This document shows positions 60,205-64,000 of a DNA stretch of 64,000 nucleotides, piece after piece. The notes under the pieces are model-generated. The model was given only the letters and a program-made list of their open reading frames with translations. It ran no database searches and was not told the DNA's origin. This DNA is from Luteolibacter arcticus (GTDB lineage Bacteria; Verrucomicrobiota; Verrucomicrobiia; Verrucomicrobiales; Akkermansiaceae). Both the position numbers and the translations under genes were made by a program. The stretch spans positions 186,001 through 250,000 of the forward strand of contig NZ_JAPDDT010000004.1 in NCBI RefSeq assembly GCF_025950235.1, in the 5' to 3' direction. Position 1 is the stretch's first letter. Every line of letters begins with the position of its first letter.

Positions 60205-60447
60205 ATGCACGACGACCTCGCCGACCTGCTCCGCCGCCGCAAGGAAACCATCGCCGACCACGCGTTCCGCGACCGCGATCCCGCCGCGCACCTTGAGTCC
60301 CTGAAATCGGTCTCCGAGGAAATCCTCGCGTGGCATCAGGCGCATCGCGGCGAGATCCCGGCACGGCTTGAGCATTTCCTGACGAATTGCTCGTTCGATA
60401 AGGCGCTCGTTTTCCTCGAAAGCGGCGGCACGTGGACCGGTCACTGA
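60205..60447 (+). CDS. Small helical protein of unknown function
   Basis: 80 residues from ATG 60205. Rich in His, Arg, Asp and Glu: MHDDLADLLRRRKETIADHAFRD, AHLESLKSVSEEILAWHQAH. Predicted all helical, no transmembrane part, no motif I know. Nine bp after the symporter gene, so likely co-transcribed. The frame shows coding-like GC pattern and I believe similar short proteins occur in this phylum. Confidence 0.65.
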   Translation: MHDDLADLLRRRKETIADHAFRDRDPAAHLESLKSVSEEILAWHQAHRGEIPARLEHFLTNCSFDKALVFLESGGTWTGH

Positions 60448-60511
60448 GGAATTTCCACACCGCTCTTGCCCGGCCCCGGAGTCGCCCCCTAGTCTCCGCG
60501 CCGAGCAATTC

Positions 60512-61273
60512 ATGGGCGGAGCGGCACCACACATCATCGGTATTCTTCCAGCGCGCTGGGGGTCCACTCGCTTCCCCGGAAAGCCCCTCCACCTCATTGC
60601 CGGCAAGCCGCTCGTCCAGCACGTCTGGGAGCAGTGCCGGAAATGCACGCGCCTCGACGACCTCTACATCGCCACCGATGACGAGCGGATCTTCGCTGCT
60701 GCGGAGAGCTTCGGCGCCAAGGCCATCATGACCTCGCCCGAGCACCCGACCGGCACTGATCGCTTGGCCGAGGCCGTCCGCTCGCTCCCACAAGTCGACA
60801 TCATCGTCAATATCCAGGGCGACGAACCGCTGATCGATCCAGCCCTCGTCGACGAACTCGCCGCCGCGATGGCCGCCGACGCTTCGCTCGACATGGCGAC
60901 CGCCGCCAACCCGCTCGATCCCGACGATCCCGCGGTGCAGGATCCGAACGTCGTGAAAGTCGTCACCGCACTCGACGGCCGCGCGCTCTACTTCTCCCGC
61001 TCTCCCCTGCCCTTCTTCCGCAATGCGGTCGAAGGCCTGCCCGTCTATCGTCACAAGGGGATCTACGCATACCGTCGTACTTTCCTTGAGCGCTTCGTCA
61101 CCTGGCCCCCCTCTCCGCTCGAGCGGGCCGAATCGCTCGAACAACTCCGCGCCCTTGAAAACGGCGCGTCCATCAAGGTCTTGCCTACCCACGACACCTC
61201 GCCCGGTGTCGACACTCCCGAACAGGCCGCCCACGTCGAATCCATCCTTACCAGCCAACTGTCCCACCCATGA
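60512..61273 (+). CDS. kdsB: 3-deoxy-manno-octulosonate cytidylyltransferase
   Basis: 253 residues, start [26 protein letters not shown] (KdsB pyrophosphorylase-like signature GSTRFPGKP). Activates Kdo with CTP to give CMP-Kdo for lipopolysaccharide. Further matches: [30 protein letters not shown] and [13 protein letters not shown] [10 protein letters not shown]. The ATGA overlap with pyrG suggests translational coupling, making CTP next to its consumer. LPS genes of the Kdo pathway beyond kdsB are not in the window. Confidence 0.93.
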   Translation: MGGAAPHIIGILPARWGSTRFPGKPLHLIAGKPLVQHVWEQCRKCTRLDDLYIATDDERIFAAAESFGAKAIMTSPEHPTGTDRLAEAVRSLPQVDIIVNIQGDEPLIDPALVDELAAAMAADASLDMATAANPLDPDDPAVQDPNVVKVVTALDGRALYFSRSPLPFFRNAVEGLPVYRHKGIYAYRRTFLERFVTWPPSPLERAESLEQLRALENGASIKVLPTHDTSPGVDTPEQAAHVESILTSQLSHP

Positions 61274-62886
61274 AATACATCTTCGTCACCGGCGGCGTCG
61301 TCTCGTCTCTCGGCAAAGGCCTCGCCGCGGCCTCCATCGGCGCGCTGCTCGAGCACCGGGGGCTCAAGACGCTGATGCAGAAATTCGACCCCTACCTCAA
61401 CGTAGACCCGGGCACCATGTCGCCCTACCAGCACGGCGAGGTGTACGTCCTCGACGACGGTGCGGAGACCGACCTCGACCTCGGCCACTACGAACGCTTC
61501 ACCTCCGGCGTGATGTCGCGGCTGAATAACCTGACCTCCGGCCAGGTCTTCGACGCCGTCATCAAGAAGGAGCGCAGGGGCGAATACCTCGGCAAGACGG
61601 TGCAGTTCATCCCGCACGTCACCGACGAGATTAAATCCCGCCTTCACGCCGTCACCGACAACAACCCCGACGTGGATGTGCTGATCACCGAGATCGGTGG
61701 CACCGTCGGCGACATGGAAGGACTCCTTTTCATCGAAGCCCTACGCCAGTTCGCGCTCGAAGTCGGCAAGGACAACGTCTGCTTCATCCACGTCACGCTG
61801 CTGCCTTTCATCAAGGCGGCCGGCGAGGTGAAGACCAAGCCGACCCAGCAGTCCGTCGCCAAACTCCGCGAACTCGGCATCCAGCCGGACATCATCATCT
61901 GCCGCACCGAAGCCGACCTCGACGAGGACAACCGCAAGAAGATCGCGATGTTCTGCAACGTGGAGAAGAAGAACGTGGTCGCCTTCCGCGATGTCGCCCA
62001 CACGATCTACGAATGCCCGCTGGACCTGCGCCGCGACAAGATCGACCGCCTCGTGGTGGACAGGATCGGTCTCGGCCATACACCTTCTCCAGCCCTTGAC
62101 GATTGGGAGCATTTCGTCCGCCGCGTCATCCACCCGAAGAACAAGGTGACCATCGCCGTCGCCGGCAAATACATCGAGCTGCAGGACGCGTACAAGTCGA
62201 TCTACGAATCGCTGATCCACGCCGGCGCGCACCACGACACCAAGGTCAACATCATCCGCGTCGAAGCCGAGGCGATCGAGGACCACGGCGCAAAGGCGGT
62301 CATTGGCGAGGTCGATGGCATCCTCGTCCCCGGCGGCTTCGGTGATCGCGGCATCGAGGGCAAGATCCAAGCGGCCCAATACGCGCGGGAAAACAACATC
62401 CCGTATTTCGGCATCTGCCTCGGGATGCAGATCGCGACCATCGAGTTCGCGCGCAATGTCTGCAAGCTGCGTGGCGCAAACTCGACCGAGTTCGACAAGA
62501 ACACGCCATTCCCCGTCATCTGCCTACAGGAAGAGCAGAAGGGCGTGGAGGACATGGGCGCCACCATGCGCCTCGGTTCCTGCGAGAGCATCGTCTTCGC
62601 CGGCACCAAGGCCGCCGACCTCTACGGCAATGCGGATCGCATTCATGAACGCCACCGCCACCGGTATGAGTTCAACTCCGACTTCCAGGAAAAGCTCCAG
62701 GATTGCGGGCTGGTCATCTCCTCGGTCTCCGAGAAGGAAGGCCTCGTTGAAATCGTCGAGCTGCCGAATCACCCCTTCTTCGTGGGCGCGCAGTTCCACC
62801 CCGAGTTCCAGTCGAAGCCGAACAAGCCGCACCCGCTGTTCGCCGGCTTCGTGAAGGCATCGCTCGAGCGCGCGCAGGCTCAGTGA
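61270..62886 (+). CDS. pyrG: CTP synthase
   Basis: 538 residues, normal size. Makes CTP from UTP, ATP and glutamine. Synthetase domain: [48 protein letters not shown]; glutaminase domain: GICLGMQ (catalytic Cys) and the late HPEFQS His/Glu. ATG 61270 lies within the kdsB stop (ATGA). The 3' end overlaps the convergent small membrane gene by 7 bp. Cytosolic pyrimidine pathway; links to KdsB through CTP. Confidence 0.97.
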   Translation: MKYIFVTGGVVSSLGKGLAAASIGALLEHRGLKTLMQKFDPYLNVDPGTMSPYQHGEVYVLDDGAETDLDLGHYERFTSGVMSRLNNLTSGQVFDAVIKKERRGEYLGKTVQFIPHVTDEIKSRLHAVTDNNPDVDVLITEIGGTVGDMEGLLFIEALRQFALEVGKDNVCFIHVTLLPFIKAAGEVKTKPTQQSVAKLRELGIQPDIIICRTEADLDEDNRKKIAMFCNVEKKNVVAFRDVAHTIYECPLDLRRDKIDRLVVDRIGLGHTPSPALDDWEHFVRRVIHPKNKVTIAVAGKYIELQDAYKSIYESLIHAGAHHDTKVNIIRVEAEAIEDHGAKAVIGEVDGILVPGGFGDRGIEGKIQAAQYARENNIPYFGICLGMQIATIEFARNVCKLRGANSTEFDKNTPFPVICLQEEQKGVEDMGATMRLGSCESIVFAGTKAADLYGNADRIHERHRHRYEFNSDFQEKLQDCGLVISSVSEKEGLVEIVELPNHPFFVGAQFHPEFQSKPNKPHPLFAGFVKASLERAQAQ

Positions 62887-63284
62887 CGCCCGGCAAGCTG
62901 GCGCAGCCGCCGCCGTTGCTCGCGGCGGCGAGTCTGGTTCCGAACCACCAGCGCGGTCGCGAGAAGCGCGATGCCGCTGCCGGTCGCGATGAGCAGGCCC
63001 AGGTGCATGGCTTCGGAAAGGTTCGGCACTTCCATCTTGTAACCGAGGCCGAGCAAAAGCGCGCCACCGCCGAAGATCACCAGCGCCCACAGTCCGAGGA
63101 TGAATCCGCTGATCACCATCGACGCCGTGGCAAAGCCATCGGTCGGAACACCGGCGGCCTCAGACTGCCGCTTCGAGATCACGGCGCAGATCAGGGCCGG
63201 GATTACGGCGATCCCGAAGCTCAGGATGGCTGCCACCGCGAGGATGAATGCCGCGAGGCCGGTCTTCTCATGATTCTCTTTCAT
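62880..63284 (-). CDS. Small membrane protein with DUF4190-like helices
   Basis: 134 residues from ATG 63284. [42 protein letters not shown] then [22 protein letters not shown] gives the pattern of DUF4190-type small membrane proteins (helical pair with a KR-rich turn), plus a further helix ([20 protein letters not shown]) and a very basic tail ([14 protein letters not shown]). Function unknown. Convergent with pyrG, overlapping it by 7 bp. Confidence 0.75.
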   Translation of the reverse strand: MKENHEKTGLAAFILAVAAILSFGIAVIPALICAVISKRQSEAAGVPTDGFATASMVISGFILGLWALVIFGGGALLLGLGYKMEVPNLSEAMHLGLLIATGSGIALLATALVVRNQTRRREQRRRLRQLAGRH

Positions 63285-63346
63285 GGCGCGTTCTACCGTA
63301 CACCATGCCCGGATGGTCCCCGCCGCGGCAAGCCCGCATTTGCCGG

Positions 63347-63556
63347 CTATGCCTCCGGTTCCCCCTCGGTCTCCGACTCCACCAGCGTCGCACCCCGCAC
63401 CAAGCGGCAGAATTCCTTTTTCGGCAGCACGTGGTGCTCGCCTTCCTTCGTGGACAGGTCGGCCATCGTCTTGTAGGCCACTTCGAATCGCTCCAGCCGC
63501 GTGATCCGGATGAACTCCGCGCCCTTCTTCCACAACTGGTCCTGCTGCAAACGCAT
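63347..63556 (-). CDS. Small soluble protein of unknown function
   Basis: 69 residues from ATG 63556. MRLQQDQLWKKGAEFIRITRLERFEVAYKTM, then STKEGEHHVLPKKEFCRLVRGATLVE and an acidic tail. It is a compact beta/alpha-like protein without signal peptide; I recognise no domain. Codon positions show strong coding bias. Divergent from the flavoprotein gene at 63604, with 47 bp between starts. Confidence 0.65.
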   Translation of the reverse strand: MRLQQDQLWKKGAEFIRITRLERFEVAYKTMADLSTKEGEHHVLPKKEFCRLVRGATLVESETEGEPEA

Positions 63557-63603
63557 GCCGCAGCCTGACGCACGCGCCCCGCAATGACCAGCCTCGCGAC
63601 AAC

Positions 63604-64000
63604 ATGAAACTCGGGGTCATCGGTGGAGGACCGGCGGGACTGCGCGCCGCGGAAGTGGCGGCGTCTGCGGGCGCGTCCGTGACCATCTTCGACGCCAAGC
63701 CATCCGTGGGGCGCAAGTTGCTCGTGGCAGGTCGCGGCGGACTGAACCTCACGCATGGCGAAGACCTCGGGCGCTTCATCTCTCGTTACTCGGGTCCGGC
63801 GGATTTCTGGCAGCACGCCATTTCCGCCTTCACCCCGTCCGATCTGCGCGAATGGGCGGCCGGCCTGGGCATCGAGACTTTCGAGCAGCGCACCGGCCGC
63901 GTTTATCCGCGCGAGATGAAAGCCGCCCCCCTGCTCCGGCGCTGGGTGGACCGCTTGCGCGGGCTTGGCGTGACCTTCGAAATGAATCACCGCTGGACCG
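63604..64000 (+). CDS. YhiN/HI0933-type flavoprotein (TIGR03862-like), cut at window end
   Basis: Starts ATG 63604 and is open to the window edge (132 codons seen, so the C-terminus is missing). MKLGVIGGGPAGLRAAEVAASAG is the FAD-binding Rossmann motif; KLLVAGRGGLNLTHGED is the hallmark of the YhiN/HI0933 family (GLNLTH variant of the PP_4765 branch). Family members are flavoproteins often annotated as aminoacetone oxidase-like; the true reaction is not established. Confidence 0.85.
   Translation, partial: MKLGVIGGGPAGLRAAEVAASAGASVTIFDAKPSVGRKLLVAGRGGLNLTHGEDLGRFISRYSGPADFWQHAISAFTPSDLREWAAGLGIETFEQRTGRVYPREMKAAPLLRRWVDRLRGLGVTFEMNHRWT

Noticed and set aside
58342..60648. 768-codon open frame on the minus strand
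   Set aside because: Antisense to the symporter gene; no domain, His/Glu/Gly-rich as expected of a shadow.

Overview
The window reads as chromosomal DNA of a high-GC member of the Verrucomicrobiota, most like the Luteolibacter/Verrucomicrobiaceae group. Lineage-typical signs are a Verru_Chthon cassette A-type protein, two PVC-style dehydrogenase/HEAT/cytochrome c proteins, an ECF sigma factor next to a protein kinase gene, short NPYQPP-type membrane proteins, and intergenic palindromes and CATCCATCC-type repeat strings. No phage, integrated element, CRISPR array, rRNA or tRNA was found. Assignment is by motif recognition only; no database search was run.

Layout. 1-4.4 kb (minus): truB (cut by the window edge), nrnA, a two-domain NIPSNAP protein, a small recombinase-arm-like protein with a palindrome upstream, and a fungal-type cystathionine gamma-synthase-like enzyme. 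4.6-11.4 kb (plus): membrane subtilase, overlapping C39-like lipoprotein, giant cassette A protein, exported protein; this is the most distinctive block. 11.4-19.6 kb (minus): squalene/phytoene synthase, a membrane pseudokinase, a small membrane protein and a 1306-residue SacC-like/dehydrogenase/HEAT/cytochrome fusion. 19.6-21.3 kb: AT-rich segment with clustered DnaA boxes (candidate oriC), two small membrane proteins and a mirror-symmetric palindrome cluster. 21.3-25.5 kb (minus): rho, yebC, trpS.

25.6-34.9 kb: mostly plus-strand accessory and cell-envelope genes (membrane-peroxiredoxin fusion, zinc-ribbon HtrA-like protease, SDR, CelD-like acetyltransferase, glycosyltransferase, GYF/TM2 protein, GH76 glycosidase) with repeat-rich intergenic DNA, then a YihY/BrkB protein on the minus strand. 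34.9-41.5 kb: MFS-spermidine synthase fusion, secreted trypsin-like protein, manC and rfbD-type sugar nucleotide genes, an SH3 lipoprotein. 41.5-50.6 kb: peroxiredoxin, avtA, halogenase-family flavoprotein, ECF sigma factor, a kinase gene broken by a one-base deletion, cca, and a small orphan gene. 50.7-55.2 kb: TonB-dependent receptor divergent from a second dehydrogenase/cytochrome protein. 55.3-58.0 kb: dnaN and dnaA on the minus strand. 58.4-64 kb: Na+/solute symporter, kdsB and pyrG (translationally coupled, with CTP made by PyrG being the KdsB substrate), two small genes and the start of a YhiN-type flavoprotein.

Start codons are often GTG or TTG, and few genes have a convincing Shine-Dalgarno sequence; where I moved a start downstream, the reason is in the entry.
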